A DNA stretch of 64,000 nucleotides, taken from IMG/VR virus record IMGVR_UViG_3300008108_000041, positions 1 through 64,000 of that record; one strand, written 5' to 3'. Under the pieces are notes generated by a model. That model was not told where the DNA came from. It saw only the letters and a list, made by a program, of their open reading frames with translations, and did not search any database. Each line of letters opens with the position of its first letter. Position 1 is the stretch's first letter. The translations under genes and the position numbers were made by a program. Shown here piece after piece: positions 36,101 through 44,686 of the stretch. This DNA comes from a virus.

Positions 36101-36803
36101 TGGTGTTTGGTTGCGGCGCCGGCTCGTAGATGTAATCACGACCAACACTGGTTGAAGTTATTGCTTCAAACGGCATTGAAATCCCGTCCACTGTGGCGTT
36201 ATACGGAATGACTGGTAAGAATCCTGGCACAAGATTGACAGCATATTCATCTGTGCGCACACCCAGTATGGTTTGTCTATTGCCTGGACGACCAATGCGT
36301 TGACTGTCTACTAACGCGGCATTAATGATAGTGGTAAATTGTTCTTGCCAGTCTGGGTTTGTTGGATCTGCCCAGTCCACAGTAACGTTGCTCAAGTTCA
36401 CTCCGTTGTAATCGATCACATTTTCAGTTGTGGTAACATTGAATACTTTGAGATATCCCTGGGCCGCGGTGTTGCGTTTGGCAGTATAGCTGACTAGATT
36501 AGCCAGGCGCACAACTGAATCTCTGCGTTCTGCTGTGTCTAAATAGTTTTCTCTGGTGTTTAGGTCCGTGCGAAAGGCCAAGGCTTGACCCATGAATGCA
36601 ATTACATCTAGTAACGCAATGAATTCTGAGCTTTCAATGTAGTCGTTGAAAGTTTCTGGGTAGTAGAGGCGTATGTAATCAATGAAACTTTTGCGTAGAG
36701 TTTCAAAGTCATAACTTTGAAAATCAGCTTCACGATAGGTTTGATAGATCTGTTTCCAGTCTTCTACACCAAATATTGCTGTTTGTCTTGTGGTCTTTGC
36801 CAT
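33123..36803 (-). CDS. 6: Baseplate wedge protein gp6
   Basis: 1226 residues, about twice the length of T4 gp6. The N-terminal block is diagnostic for the family: FRKSFIDYIR-like segment, YPE-x-FNDYIESSEFIALLD, then AFMGQALAFRTDLNTRENYLDTA. It forms the wedge scaffold that links the inner and outer baseplate in T4-like phages. A roughly 75-residue module at about 546-620, rich in Thr and Ser with a VFGGI-x-ADLPYYVV segment, appears inserted and is also present in the neighbouring giant protein. The C-terminal third includes LLVEEGVVIYSYATLDDIE and a J-like wedge domain with AAATLRATIKVIRAQNST. Start overlaps a base with the giant gene's ATG side; it follows gp25, as in other T4-like phages. 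Confidence 0.9.
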   Translation of the reverse strand: MAKTTRQTAIFGVEDWKQIYQTYREADFQSYDFETLRKSFIDYIRLYYPETFNDYIESSEFIALLDVIAFMGQALAFRTDLNTRENYLDTAERRDSVVRLANLVSYTAKRNTAAQGYLKVFNVTTTENVIDYNGVNLSNVTVDWADPTNPDWQEQFTTIINAALVDSQRIGRPGNRQTILGVRTDEYAVNLVPGFLPVIPYNATVDGISMPFEAITSTSVGRDYIYEPAPQPNTSFNVLYRNDQLGYQSANTGYFFAFKQGTLQNQDFNLAERIANRTVNINIEGVNNEDRWLFQLDNVGSISREWQYTENIYVGAAEQLTGLRSIYSTTSRTNDQLTMIFGDGVFSEIPVGNFRAYVRSSNGLQYIINPEEMQNVVLPISYTDRNGNLQTITFTCGITRPVSNAQAREPIDEIKQRAPARYYTQNRMVNGEDYNLFPYTQYNSIIKSKALNRASIGTSRYLDLVDNTGKYSSTNSFGSDGGLWQQNILPTILFSWTNRNEIADVITNQVQPQLTESTMRQFYYGNFPRKLINTLDITCTATTITTNAITCATAAFFDYAYVGMPITFSGTVFGGITADLPYYVVSINSVNSTFTVSTTAGGSAVTLSSATGSMSAVTTLSTGGSTWNQSTTLANETTGYFKNSAGTPIAVGDESTTNFLYAIVGSLVRFVPPPGYFFDKNNKLQLGIPTKAEERVEIWASPIRVTGDGMNSGLGNLINGSGPVILNNFVPTGAIVDTIIPLFVTDLPLSIESAMSDQIALFRNFGLGYDNDGSITGTPYSWYLIQSTNLNQDAAWSQEYAGNTSGANLDSSWLIQFVVQNQNYTITFRGLAYNFGSVLQTRFFFYDGAQIYDSRTGTVIKDFINVLAVNTQPNSSEPLEGDIYMTITGQPVESDGYVDDFQVLVGYRDSDNDGVPDNPDFFSEIVGPAGTTGPYVFLQQTVDFDNLQRYLLVEEGVVIYSYATLDDIELVKTEWSSGQVFYAYSEDAFYQLSLTVTGVLELNAVTGWIARTGRQSLYYQYRHNSPLTSRIDPGTTNIIDLYVVTLSYYNAYQNWLKDTTGTVTEPEQPTIDDLSTEYQRLQDYKMVSDNIVVNSVNFKPLFGLKAAATLRATIKVIRAQNSTASTSEIKSSVLAEMNSYFSIDKWNFGDTFYFSELAAYLHRQLGTIISSVVLVPLDPQKSFGDLYEIRSQPNEIFANAATIDNIDVIEALTSTNLRTAAGSGVI
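34949..35200 (-). repeat. Module in gp6 shared with the giant virion protein (copy 1)
   Basis: Encodes about 75-80 residues running from a CTATT-type strand through VFGGI, YYVVSIN, STFTVST and GGSAVTLSSATGSM. The second copy at 31148-31360 has the same order with VIGGL, YYVQSIV, FQFTVSS and GSAVTLTTATADM. Confidence 0.6.
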
Positions 36804-36825
36804 GCCTCTTTGCCTTTAGATCTTG

Positions 36826-36833
36826 TATTTATT
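36826..36833 (-). promoter_or_regulatory. T4-type late promoter (AATAAATA)
   Basis: Minus-strand AATAAATA, 23 bases upstream of the gp6 ATG, in the 50-base gap between gp25 and gp6. Confidence 0.6.
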
Positions 36834-36852
36834 ACCAGAAAAAACGGCTCAG

Positions 36853-37227
36853 TTATACGTAGCTGGCTCTGCGTTGTTGATTATCAAAGAACACACTTAA
36901 AAATTCAGCATCAGTTCCTGGCAATACTGCTATTTCTAACTGTATTAGAAACCCGTTGTCTTGAGGAAACACTGCCATTTGCGTAACTTGTATTCTTGGA
37001 TCGCCGCCGCACACACGTTGAACTTCCGTTTCAATATTGCGTTGCAGTTCAGTGATTTGATTTTCAAACACATAGTCCCACATCACAGTGCCGTACTGCG
37101 GGCGGCCAGGCAATTCACCTTGACGGATGTTGAAGGCATTCAGCAGATCTCGTTTGATTAACTCAAAGTCAACCAAGGTAAATTTTTTATATTGATTTAT
37201 GGTGTTGAAGCCAATGAATGTGGTCAT
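36853..37227 (-). CDS. 25: Baseplate wedge protein gp25
   Basis: 124 residues, close to T4 gp25 (about 130). Diagnostic gp25/GpW features are present: D-x-E-L-I-K-R-D-L-L-N-A-F helix, GELPGRPQYGTVMWDYVFE, and a conserved E-VQRVCGGDPRI segment followed by the final strand pair. In T4 it caps the wedge and helps trigger sheath polymerisation. It lies between the 496-residue gene and gp6 and is preceded by a GATAAATA late motif. Confidence 0.92.
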   Translation of the reverse strand: MTTFIGFNTINQYKKFTLVDFELIKRDLLNAFNIRQGELPGRPQYGTVMWDYVFENQITELQRNIETEVQRVCGGDPRIQVTQMAVFPQDNGFLIQLEIAVLPGTDAEFLSVFFDNQQRRASYV

Positions 37228-37233
37228 AATTAA

Positions 37234-37241
37234 TATTTATC
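37234..37241 (-). promoter_or_regulatory. T4-type late promoter (GATAAATA)
   Basis: Minus-strand GATAAATA seven bases before the gp25 ATG, in the 17-base gap after the 496-residue gene. Spacing to the ATG is short, so the leader would be minimal. Confidence 0.45.
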
Positions 37242-37244
37242 GGC

Positions 37245-38735
37245 TCAAGCAAGGTTCTGTCTAAGCACGTCAATTGCGCTTTCGGTTACTTTGATTGATT
37301 CTGCAATTCGTCGTTGTTCTTTTTCAATTTTGGCCACAAGGGCCGAATCATTTGCTAGTTTGGCCTGGCGAAGGAGTCCTTGCAATCTTCCATCAACAGC
37401 ATTATAGTCATTGATATAGCTTTCAAGGTCTGCAATGTCTTTTCCGTAACTGTTTAACCTAGCTCGTTTTGCATCACTCTTGCTGAGAGTAATAACAGAT
37501 TGATCAAGAATAGCATTGGTCTGTTCAACAGCAATACCAAACTCAATTCCCAGCTCAGATGTTGTAACTTTTGGTGGTGTGTTATTATATTCCACTGGAG
37601 GTATTTTTGGATTTCCAATTACCCGTATGGCAGCGGCATTTAGTGTGACTCTGTTTACTGTGTCAAACACTGGCTCTCCGAGAGCCAACTGTTTCATTGC
37701 ATCGTCAACTTTGGTCTCTGCAAAATCCACAGCAAAACTTGCATTTCGTGCTGTTTCATTTAGTGCAGTTTTAACATCACTGGCCAGTGCTTTTCCTTGT
37801 GCCCAGTCCATGGTATTGGGTATACTTTTGGCTGCATTTAATGCTGTGCCAGCCAAGGCCCCGACGCTGAGTTTATCTGTAGGAATACCCAGGGCTTGAA
37901 CTCCAGTTAACCCATTGCTCATTAATTCTTGTTGTATGGTTTCTTGTTTTGGCAATGATCCTAACAAATCTTTTAGGCTGGTAATGCCGGCCTTGCCTGT
38001 AAACACCGTGGGACTTTTCAAAACACTAGTCAATGTGTTGGTGCCACTGGATAAAAATTGTGATACTGTGCCAGGTTTAAGAACACCAGCAGCTTCCAGC
38101 TGAGATCCGTCAAACCCAAATTTTCCAACGCCTATAGAATTGCTAACTTGATTGGCCACTTGTCCTATTGATCGAGATGCAGACGCCAAACTGGCAGTTA
38201 CTTCGCTTACTGATAGATTACTAATGCCTCCCAATGCCGGCACTTGCTTGGCAAAATCTGGTATGCCAATAGCAGCCGTTGGAGCCAATGCTCCAGCCGC
38301 GGCACTTTGTATGCTGCCAAGTGTTTGTTTAGCTACACTTATTCCTGAGTTCACTGCGCCAGCAATGCTGCTTGGCAATGCTGAAGCTGCTTGTAAAATT
38401 CCCGGTGCACCAAGGCCACCAGTGAGTCTGTTAGCAATACCTGAAGCAGCACCAGCCACACCGCCAGGAATATTTTTTAATGCACCTTGCAATGCTCCCG
38501 ACACTGTGCCGCCAATACCACTGGCAGCTTGTGACAAACTGGCTGCGGCAGACGACAATCCTTGTGTTGCTTGGGTGACTGCACTCAACGCATCGCCAAC
38601 TTTTAAACCTGTTAGACTTCCTGTACTTGCTTGTTTGTCAAAGATAGCTTTGGCCTGATCAAACGTCATGCCTGGAGGAGCCTTAACTGTGAATACTTCT
38701 CCAGCCGCATCTAAAGAAAATTTAAATTCACTCAT
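37245..38735 (-). CDS. Ala/Gly/Ser-rich structural protein, unknown
   Basis: 496 residues. The first 35 residues form a small domain with FTVKAPPGMTFDQAKAIFDKQ, a pattern also seen near other tail proteins of aquatic T4-like phages. Residues about 45-330 are low complexity, dominated by Ala, Gly and Ser with many short hydrophobic helices. Residues about 415-496 are charged and likely coiled coil, ending IKVTESAIDVLRQNLA. It overlaps the gp5-like gene by four bases and precedes gp25, so a tail or baseplate role is likely. It may be a hub or tape-measure-like helical protein; no family is recognised. Confidence 0.65.
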   Translation of the reverse strand: MSEFKFSLDAAGEVFTVKAPPGMTFDQAKAIFDKQASTGSLTGLKVGDALSAVTQATQGLSSAAASLSQAASGIGGTVSGALQGALKNIPGGVAGAASGIANRLTGGLGAPGILQAASALPSSIAGAVNSGISVAKQTLGSIQSAAAGALAPTAAIGIPDFAKQVPALGGISNLSVSEVTASLASASRSIGQVANQVSNSIGVGKFGFDGSQLEAAGVLKPGTVSQFLSSGTNTLTSVLKSPTVFTGKAGITSLKDLLGSLPKQETIQQELMSNGLTGVQALGIPTDKLSVGALAGTALNAAKSIPNTMDWAQGKALASDVKTALNETARNASFAVDFAETKVDDAMKQLALGEPVFDTVNRVTLNAAAIRVIGNPKIPPVEYNNTPPKVTTSELGIEFGIAVEQTNAILDQSVITLSKSDAKRARLNSYGKDIADLESYINDYNAVDGRLQGLLRQAKLANDSALVAKIEKEQRRIAESIKVTESAIDVLRQNLA

Positions 38736-40240
38736 GCTGTTTTCACAATCTCTACTCCAGCTGGAACAGGTTCAGCGCCTGGTGGAGGATCAGGCTGGCC
38801 TTCTTCAAAGTCCAATTCAGACGCAACACCAGCATTGTGATAAGGCCAGGGTTCGTGTGTGGGTGCTCTAGGCACAATAGTTTCTAATTTGTCTTTTTCA
38901 ACTTCCCATCCTTTTGAAGTGCTGAACGTGGTTGAGTCTAGCAAGATTTTTTCCAGTGCTTTGGGTGCATCTACTGCTGGAGCAGCAGGCCCATTTAAGT
39001 CAATCCCGCCGGCTGATACAACAAAACTGCTGCCAGCTGCCCAACTTCCGCTGGCGCTTTCCAAAGCCAATGTCCCGTCGGCCTTTACACCAATTGTGGC
39101 TTTGCTGTACAACTTTAAATCAGCCTGTGCGGTAATAGATGCATTTACTCCAGCTTCAACTGTGAAGTTGTTTTTGGCTTTGATGTTAAAATTTCTCCCA
39201 GCGTACATGTTGATGTCTTGATCAGCATGAATGTTAACATCGCCTTGACTGCGCACGTTTACTGAGTTTGTGCTGTAGACATCAATGGTACCTTCTTGTC
39301 CTAACTCAATCCAAGTTTGTCCGTTGGCATGAATCAGATAGATAAAATTGTTAGAGTCATTCATCATGAACTGATGACCTTTGGCGCTACGCAGGCGGAA
39401 CAGTTGATTTCTTCCGTTGATGTCTCCGTCGTCCATGACAAATGTATGTCCGCCCATGCGGCCAATTACTTCTAGCTCTGCTGGCTTTACTGCACCAGAG
39501 TTGAGTTTTTGTCGTATGTCAGCAGGCTTCAGTCCACCCTGGTAAATTGCTGTTCCAGGTGTGGAAATGCCAAACACTGCTGACGGGCTTTCACGTTGAC
39601 TTGAACTGCGAATAGGTCCGCGTTCGGTGTCCTTGGCCAATCCTTGTTGGAACAACGACGCTGCAACTACGCTTTGCACTGGTTTGGCTTGATCAAAAAA
39701 TCTTCCAGCGTTGTCTAGTTTGTTGTTGTTGCTGTTGAGTTCTGTTACTGGCAACAGTGGTGATTCAGCAAAATATGATTCTTGATTTACATTGGTTGTT
39801 ACATAGTTTGCTTCAGCGCCAATGGCTGGTATCATGTGTGTGAGACCATTTTCTGGCAACACACCAATGTAGTAACCTTGTGAACGATCGCCATTGATAA
39901 AAACACACATGACTTGCAGGCCAAGATCAGGAGGAGTAAACCACATGCCATAGCTGTTGGGATTGCCCGGATAGGTACCTGAATCGTTGTCAGCTGTTTT
40001 GCCCGGAGGCGTCACTCCATAAAACGGAGGCATGTAACTTACTGTGGTCCACTTGCTTTGATCTTGGTTGTTGCTGCCGGCATTGAATGCTTCAATGAAC
40101 ACTTGCAGTCTTCCAAGTCGTGCAGGATCAATGTTGTTCATTACTCGACCAACATAAGGACCGTACTCAGCAGGAACCCCACCACGATCTTGTTTGTAGT
40201 TTGACGGTCTTCCTCTACTGCGTTCAATTTCTTCTGCCAT
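38732..40240 (-). CDS. 5: Baseplate hub spike protein gp5-like
   Basis: 502 residues. The N-terminal part (about 25-140) is the gp5/VgrG OB-fold type: EYGPYVGRVMNNIDPARLGRLQVFI, MPPFYGVTPPGK, GMWFTPPDLGLQVMCVFINGD and GYYIGVL. Residues about 315-395 form the C-terminal beta-helix needle with eight-residue spaced units such as GDVNIHAD and GRNFNIKA. There is no T4-type lysozyme domain between the two, as in many non-enteric T4-like phages; a peptidase is instead present in the tape measure. The last 100 residues are Pro-rich. It overlaps the 496-residue gene by four bases. Confidence 0.85.
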   Translation of the reverse strand: MAEEIERSRGRPSNYKQDRGGVPAEYGPYVGRVMNNIDPARLGRLQVFIEAFNAGSNNQDQSKWTTVSYMPPFYGVTPPGKTADNDSGTYPGNPNSYGMWFTPPDLGLQVMCVFINGDRSQGYYIGVLPENGLTHMIPAIGAEANYVTTNVNQESYFAESPLLPVTELNSNNNKLDNAGRFFDQAKPVQSVVAASLFQQGLAKDTERGPIRSSSQRESPSAVFGISTPGTAIYQGGLKPADIRQKLNSGAVKPAELEVIGRMGGHTFVMDDGDINGRNQLFRLRSAKGHQFMMNDSNNFIYLIHANGQTWIELGQEGTIDVYSTNSVNVRSQGDVNIHADQDINMYAGRNFNIKAKNNFTVEAGVNASITAQADLKLYSKATIGVKADGTLALESASGSWAAGSSFVVSAGGIDLNGPAAPAVDAPKALEKILLDSTTFSTSKGWEVEKDKLETIVPRAPTHEPWPYHNAGVASELDFEEGQPDPPPGAEPVPAGVEIVKTA

Positions 40241-40248
40241 ATTCTACC

Positions 40249-42957
40249 TTAAGTTTCTCTTGCGCCTCTTTGTGTGCCACGAGGGTTGGCATTTCTAAAG
40301 ATTATAGCTGCACCTTGATTTGTATTAGCTCCAACCACCTGCCCATTACTAACAACTGGTTCAGACGGGTTAAAGGGGGTGGGTGTGTAGTTGCTAAATC
40401 TAGCCAGCTCGGCTTGCGCAAATGAGTCGCTGGCCACACCTGGACCACCTCTTGGTATTGGAGCATTTCTTGGTCCAGTAGCTGTGGTTTTTCGCACTGT
40501 GGCTGCGGCAGTTCTTGCGGCGTTTGCAGCCACAGCCTCATCTACGCCGCCAAACTCATCAGTTTGTCCGGCAAATTCTGGTGTGGCCACAGGTGTGGCT
40601 GTGTTTGTTTTTTGTGGGATTGGTACAGAATAAATTGTAGCGTCAATGTCTTGTTCAAATCGTCCTTGATTAAAACTACTTACAATTTCTTTTGCTCGGT
40701 ATACAATACTTTGAATGGGCTGTCGATCACCGTAGATTTTTTCAGTACGGCTATATGGATCGGCAAGACCTGTGTTTAAGTTGTAGTCTTCTGGACGTTG
40801 CCACACCAACTCAAACAGCACGTCACGGATATCAAAATTTATTGTGCCATCTCGTGCAAATGGGGAGTATGAAATTTTACTTGCATCCAATGCTCCAGCA
40901 ACAGATCCTTGTTGTATCCAGGCAGGATCTCCTAGAATTTTTATCTTGGCACTGGCATTGTCAGATGGGTTGTACAGGTACTCGGCTGCGCTGGCTCCCA
41001 GCTCGTTGGCTTTGCCGCCTGCTCCTTGAGAAGATTCTGTGCTGCGACTTTGAACAGATATAAAAGGAATTTCTCTCATGCTGGTAGCCTGTGTTTTTCT
41101 AATACTGGCCAGAGCTGAATTTTCTGGACTGGATCCAGTTAATGTTTGAATGTACAGTTTATTGAAAGTGGCAGTGTAGCTTAACACCGCTGTATTTTCT
41201 CCGGTAAACCACCAAGGGTAACGTTTGACCAAGCCTGGAAACTTTACTCCAGGAAAGTAACTGCTTTTCATTTCAGCTGGTGAGTAAGGCACAATAATAA
41301 ATTTTACTCGATAAGCAAAATCGTTGCGTTTTTCATCATACTCCAACGGAGTGGCTGACATCAAAATGTTGAACCATTTGAAGTCTTGCGTTTCTGATCC
41401 TGGCTTGACTTCTGGATTGCCGCTTTCTTCGTTGAGAATCAAATTTGCTTGATCAGTAATATAACTGGAGTTTCTCACAATCAGTTCAATTGCTTGCAGT
41501 ATTTGCATGCCGGCTGTGATACCAAAACTTCTGGTTTTGGTATCCATGGCACCCTTATCTGGGCTGGCAGCAGAAGTATCGCTTGTTACTGGGGCACTTA
41601 CTGCGGTAGCAGATTTGTTCACAGGAGTTCCTGGTTTTTGTACAGTGGCATCTTGAATCAATTCGGCGCCGTTAGCAAATTCCAATTCATATACATCTGC
41701 TACTGTGTACTGGTTAGTTGACACCAATCGTTGCTGTTCGATATTCATGGCTTCAATTAATCCACGCTGAATGGTTTTTTTGTTGTTGGGCGCAGCAGTT
41801 GCCTTAGGCGGAACTCTTGAATCACTGGAAGCAGTCCGACGTCCTCGACCATCTGTTTGAGTTCGGTCTGCTGTGGTTGTTGCCCCGGGTGTGGCAGCAG
41901 CAGGAGGTTCGCCGTAAACTGCTTGGCCTTTAAGCATGTCAGACACACTAGCGCCAGTGAGTTCTATGTCGCCAGGGATGGTGCCTCTCTTGGTACCACC
42001 CGCAATCAACTGACCAATTGGAGCACATTCAAAATCATAGCTGACCAGTTTGTTTGCCACAGACCAGTTGATATTTTTGATTCTAAACGGAATATATTTT
42101 TCTATCAAAGAACTAGAGTCTGATAATCCAGAGACTGGATCTGCCACACCAACTGTTTGTAAATTTCCATTTGCATCGTAACCAAAAAATCTAATCACCA
42201 TGAGATATATTGCTGCCGCATAATTTACAGCGCCAGCAGCACCTTTGGGTGCTATGTCTTGCACTGCTTTGTAAATGTTGTCTATCAAGGTAATATTGGC
42301 TGGCTCAATCACTGTGAACTTTAAATCAGTTACCGAGTGTGCTGCCATGGTATTTTTGCCAAACAGTTTGTTGGTGACTTTTACTGAATCTATGTAGTAG
42401 TCGTAAGGAAAAAACGGATTGCGGCCAGCTTCAAACGCAAGTGGTTGGGGAGCCTTGGGGCCTTGGGGACCGCCAATGTTGTTGGGGGCTCCACCAGTTT
42501 GAAACAGCAAATTATAACCGTTAATTGTTTTTTTCTCAGACAGTTGATATGCTGCATACTGTGCGTTAGACATCAAGTACACTGATGCTTGATAGGTATA
42601 GCTTGAAAACTTATCTAGTACATTAGGCTGCGGCTTGATCAGTTCGTTAGTGGGACTTGTGGCATTTACTGTGGCCTGTGTGTTGACTGTGCTTGGTGCA
42701 GGATTGTTGTCATTGGCGCCAACACCTGGTTCAGTTTTTAAATCAACGCCGCCAGGCAGGCCAGCAGCATTATATAAATCTCCTGTTTCAGGATTTCTTC
42801 TGAAATTTGATAATGTGCCATCTTCCGTGTATATGTTAATACCACGAGAATCTCCGTTTGTGGCTTGTGTTTGAATTAGTGTTTTTACTGGAGGATTGGT
42901 ATTTTGATCTCCTCCACCAGCATTGGAAGTAACTGGAACGTCTGCGGTTGTGGCCAT
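40249..42957 (-). CDS. Large baseplate/tail structural protein
   Basis: 902 residues with a Thr/Asn/Pro-rich N-terminal 110 residues, likely disordered. From about 115 a folded part begins with FSSYTYQASVYLMSNAQYAAYQ, followed by FFPYDYYIDSVKV and a long beta-rich region. The middle has another low-complexity linker around 350-400 (TDGRGRRTASSDSR), and the C-terminal 90 residues are Pro/Ala-rich again. The segment FAYRVKFIIVPYSPAEMKSSYFPG is typical of tail hub proteins in aquatic T4-like phages. It sits between gp53 and gp5, so a hub or inner-baseplate role is likely; no specific T4 counterpart can be claimed. Confidence 0.7.
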   Translation of the reverse strand: MATTADVPVTSNAGGGDQNTNPPVKTLIQTQATNGDSRGINIYTEDGTLSNFRRNPETGDLYNAAGLPGGVDLKTEPGVGANDNNPAPSTVNTQATVNATSPTNELIKPQPNVLDKFSSYTYQASVYLMSNAQYAAYQLSEKKTINGYNLLFQTGGAPNNIGGPQGPKAPQPLAFEAGRNPFFPYDYYIDSVKVTNKLFGKNTMAAHSVTDLKFTVIEPANITLIDNIYKAVQDIAPKGAAGAVNYAAAIYLMVIRFFGYDANGNLQTVGVADPVSGLSDSSSLIEKYIPFRIKNINWSVANKLVSYDFECAPIGQLIAGGTKRGTIPGDIELTGASVSDMLKGQAVYGEPPAAATPGATTTADRTQTDGRGRRTASSDSRVPPKATAAPNNKKTIQRGLIEAMNIEQQRLVSTNQYTVADVYELEFANGAELIQDATVQKPGTPVNKSATAVSAPVTSDTSAASPDKGAMDTKTRSFGITAGMQILQAIELIVRNSSYITDQANLILNEESGNPEVKPGSETQDFKWFNILMSATPLEYDEKRNDFAYRVKFIIVPYSPAEMKSSYFPGVKFPGLVKRYPWWFTGENTAVLSYTATFNKLYIQTLTGSSPENSALASIRKTQATSMREIPFISVQSRSTESSQGAGGKANELGASAAEYLYNPSDNASAKIKILGDPAWIQQGSVAGALDASKISYSPFARDGTINFDIRDVLFELVWQRPEDYNLNTGLADPYSRTEKIYGDRQPIQSIVYRAKEIVSSFNQGRFEQDIDATIYSVPIPQKTNTATPVATPEFAGQTDEFGGVDEAVAANAARTAAATVRKTTATGPRNAPIPRGGPGVASDSFAQAELARFSNYTPTPFNPSEPVVSNGQVVGANTNQGAAIIFRNANPRGTQRGARET

Positions 42958-42960
42958 GTG

Positions 42961-43263
42961 TTAGTACCCCAATGTAGATTTTAGTGTTGACTCTTTGGGA
43001 AGATAAATTTGTGTTCCTACAGCAAAATCCAGTGGAGGTTTTGTCAGCGTGTTTGGATTGCGTTGATAAAACACCCACCAAAGACCTGGCACGCCATACA
43101 AGTCATAGGCCAACATGTCGGGTCTGTACTGATAGGTTAAATTTATAGTGAACAAAATATCATCAGTTTCTTTGGGAATAGGTCTGTTGACCATGACATC
43201 CAAGAAAAATTGCGAGTACCCAGTTTGATAGTAAGGACTGGTTGCATCGTAGTTTGTGGCCAT
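42961..43263 (-). CDS. 53: Baseplate wedge protein gp53-like
   Basis: 100 residues. YSQFFLDVMVNRPIPKETDD, then the aromatic YQYRPDMLAYDLYG and WWVFYQRNP segments, are the hallmark of the gp53 baseplate wedge family. It is about half the length of T4 gp53, which is usual in aquatic relatives. The C-terminal part is a LysM-like turn with FAVGTQIYLPKES. Its ATG overlaps the next gene's stop by one base. Confidence 0.83.
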   Translation of the reverse strand: MATNYDATSPYYQTGYSQFFLDVMVNRPIPKETDDILFTINLTYQYRPDMLAYDLYGVPGLWWVFYQRNPNTLTKPPLDFAVGTQIYLPKESTLKSTLGY

Positions 43264-44579
43264 TACCAGAATCCTCCTTTGAGTAAGTTACCTTTGGCAA
43301 AGTTTTCTAGACTGAATCCTTGGCTGACTTGCTGTCGAGTTTGTAGTGGATGCAACACAACTGATATTTCTATCTTGGTAGGAACATAAGTTGTTTGGCC
43401 CAGTCCATTTACTGTGTTGCGTACCACACCCAAGTCTGCTGGCGTTCCTTGCGCACCTTTTGGTAAATGAGAAGTTGTTAGTCTTCGTAACACACTTTCA
43501 ATAGTAGAAGCTGGAGAACTTGAAACTTTAGGTGTTCTCTCAGACATGTTTAAGCCTTGATTGTTAGGCTTGACCTGTATGTAATCAACGTTATTGGGCA
43601 AGGTATAATTGAAACTGGCAACCAAACAAGGATGGTTGTTGAATTGATATTCGCCAAATCCAGACAGCTCAACCAATGGTGGCGGTGAGCCACGTTGCGG
43701 ATCTTTGCCATAAAACATTTTTGTAACTGAACGGAAAAAGTGTATTACCGCCAGCAAATATTCAGCTTCAGCAGTGTCTTGTGCTGTGAATGTTCCAGTA
43801 ACAGTTATATCACCAACTTGACTGCTTTGATAAAAGTATCCACGATAGTTTGAGTGTGTGAGATTGTAACTGTCGTACTTGGCTGAGTACTGAGTTGATA
43901 TTGTTGGCGTGTAGGGAAAAATTATTCCATCTGTGGGAACCAATGGGCGTAAAATGCCAGGATCTTCTGCTTTGTAGAGATATTTTGCACCTGGAGCCAA
44001 TCTCAGTCTCACACGCCAATCGCCTTGCGAGGATGTGTTAAATCGCTGTTGCAGTGTGAATTGATCACGCAGTTGTGATTGTGCGGCTGCGCCAGCTGCC
44101 GCTTCAAAATCATTGGGATCAACATTGGCAGCCTGCGCAGATTCTGCAGCTTCGGTTGCTGCCAATAATGCTGCGTCGCCAGTTGCTACTGGTGCTGGTC
44201 CAAATATTGCACGACCTTCTGCTTCACGTAGCTGTGCCAATTCAGCTTCGTTGGTTGCATCTAATGCTTCATCGCCTGATGCTGACGCCGGTGCTGGTGC
44301 AAATATTGCACGACCTTCTGCTTCACGTAACTGTGCCAATTCAGCTTCATTGGCTGCATCTATTGCTTCATCGCCTGATGCGAACACCGGTGATGGTGCA
44401 AAAACTGCAACGCCTTCTGCTTCACGTAGCTGTGCCAATTCAGCTTCGTTGGTTGCATCTAATCCTTCATCTCCGACTGGTGCTGGATTACGAGACTCAA
44501 TGGTTTCTGGGGCAGCCGGTTGCGGCAGCTCTGGGTCTGTTGCAGGATTTTGTTCAGCTGGTGAATTTGTAGTAGCCAT
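43263..44579 (-). CDS. Tail/baseplate protein with three N-terminal 33-residue repeats
   Basis: 438 residues. The N-terminal 35 residues are Pro/Glu-rich; residues 36-133 are three tandem 33-residue units beginning GDE and containing the helix NEAELAQLREAEG. From about 180 a folded domain begins: GDWRVRLRLAPGAKYLYK, PGILRPLVPTDGIIFPYTP, DITVTGTFTAQDTAEAEYLLAVIHFFRSVTKM and a final GFGEYQFNNHPCLV strand. This resembles tail-tube terminator or cap proteins (gp48/gp54-like) of T4 relatives, but I cannot assign the number. It is the first gene of the structural operon and has a late-promoter motif 17 bases upstream. Confidence 0.7.
   Translation of the reverse strand: MATTNSPAEQNPATDPELPQPAAPETIESRNPAPVGDEGLDATNEAELAQLREAEGVAVFAPSPVFASGDEAIDAANEAELAQLREAEGRAIFAPAPASASGDEALDATNEAELAQLREAEGRAIFGPAPVATGDAALLAATEAAESAQAANVDPNDFEAAAGAAAQSQLRDQFTLQQRFNTSSQGDWRVRLRLAPGAKYLYKAEDPGILRPLVPTDGIIFPYTPTISTQYSAKYDSYNLTHSNYRGYFYQSSQVGDITVTGTFTAQDTAEAEYLLAVIHFFRSVTKMFYGKDPQRGSPPPLVELSGFGEYQFNNHPCLVASFNYTLPNNVDYIQVKPNNQGLNMSERTPKVSSSPASTIESVLRRLTTSHLPKGAQGTPADLGVVRNTVNGLGQTTYVPTKIEISVVLHPLQTRQQVSQGFSLENFAKGNLLKGGFW
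44181..44474 (-). repeat. Three tandem ~99-bp repeats inside the 438-residue structural gene
   Basis: Encodes residues 36-133 as units of 33, 33 and 32 amino acids. Each unit has GDE, A-x-NEAELAQLREAEG and FxPxP. The nucleotide copies are nearly identical, so the array may vary between strains. Confidence 0.8.
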
Positions 44580-44595
44580 TGTTGTTCCTATACCT

Positions 44596-44603
44596 TATTT
44601 ATT
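44596..44603 (-). promoter_or_regulatory. T4-type late promoter (AATAAATA)
   Basis: Minus-strand AATAAATA 17 bases upstream of the 438-residue gene, the first gene of the tail operon. Confidence 0.6.
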
Positions 44604-44634
44604 GCTGATAAAAACGGCATAGTTTAACAAGAGG

Positions 44635-44662
44635 TTGACAAGTGTTGTAAATCTGCTACAAT
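44635..44662 (+). promoter_or_regulatory. Sigma70-like promoter for gp55-gp47-gp46 operon
   Basis: Perfect -35 TTGACA (44635-44640), 16-base spacer ending in an extended -10 TGC, then TACAAT (44657-44662). It lies 24 bases before the gp55-like ATG at 44687, which has a GGAG ribosome binding site at 44675-44678. Host RNA polymerase should read it early or mid infection. Confidence 0.75.
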
Positions 44663-44686
44663 AAGTACATACTTGGAGACCCTTGC

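Noticed and set aside
44075-44622. Two plus-strand frames of about 165 residues rich in Leu/His and Ala/Ser
   Set aside because: They lie opposite the 438-residue structural gene and reproduce its 33-residue repeats; no ribosome binding site or family pattern.
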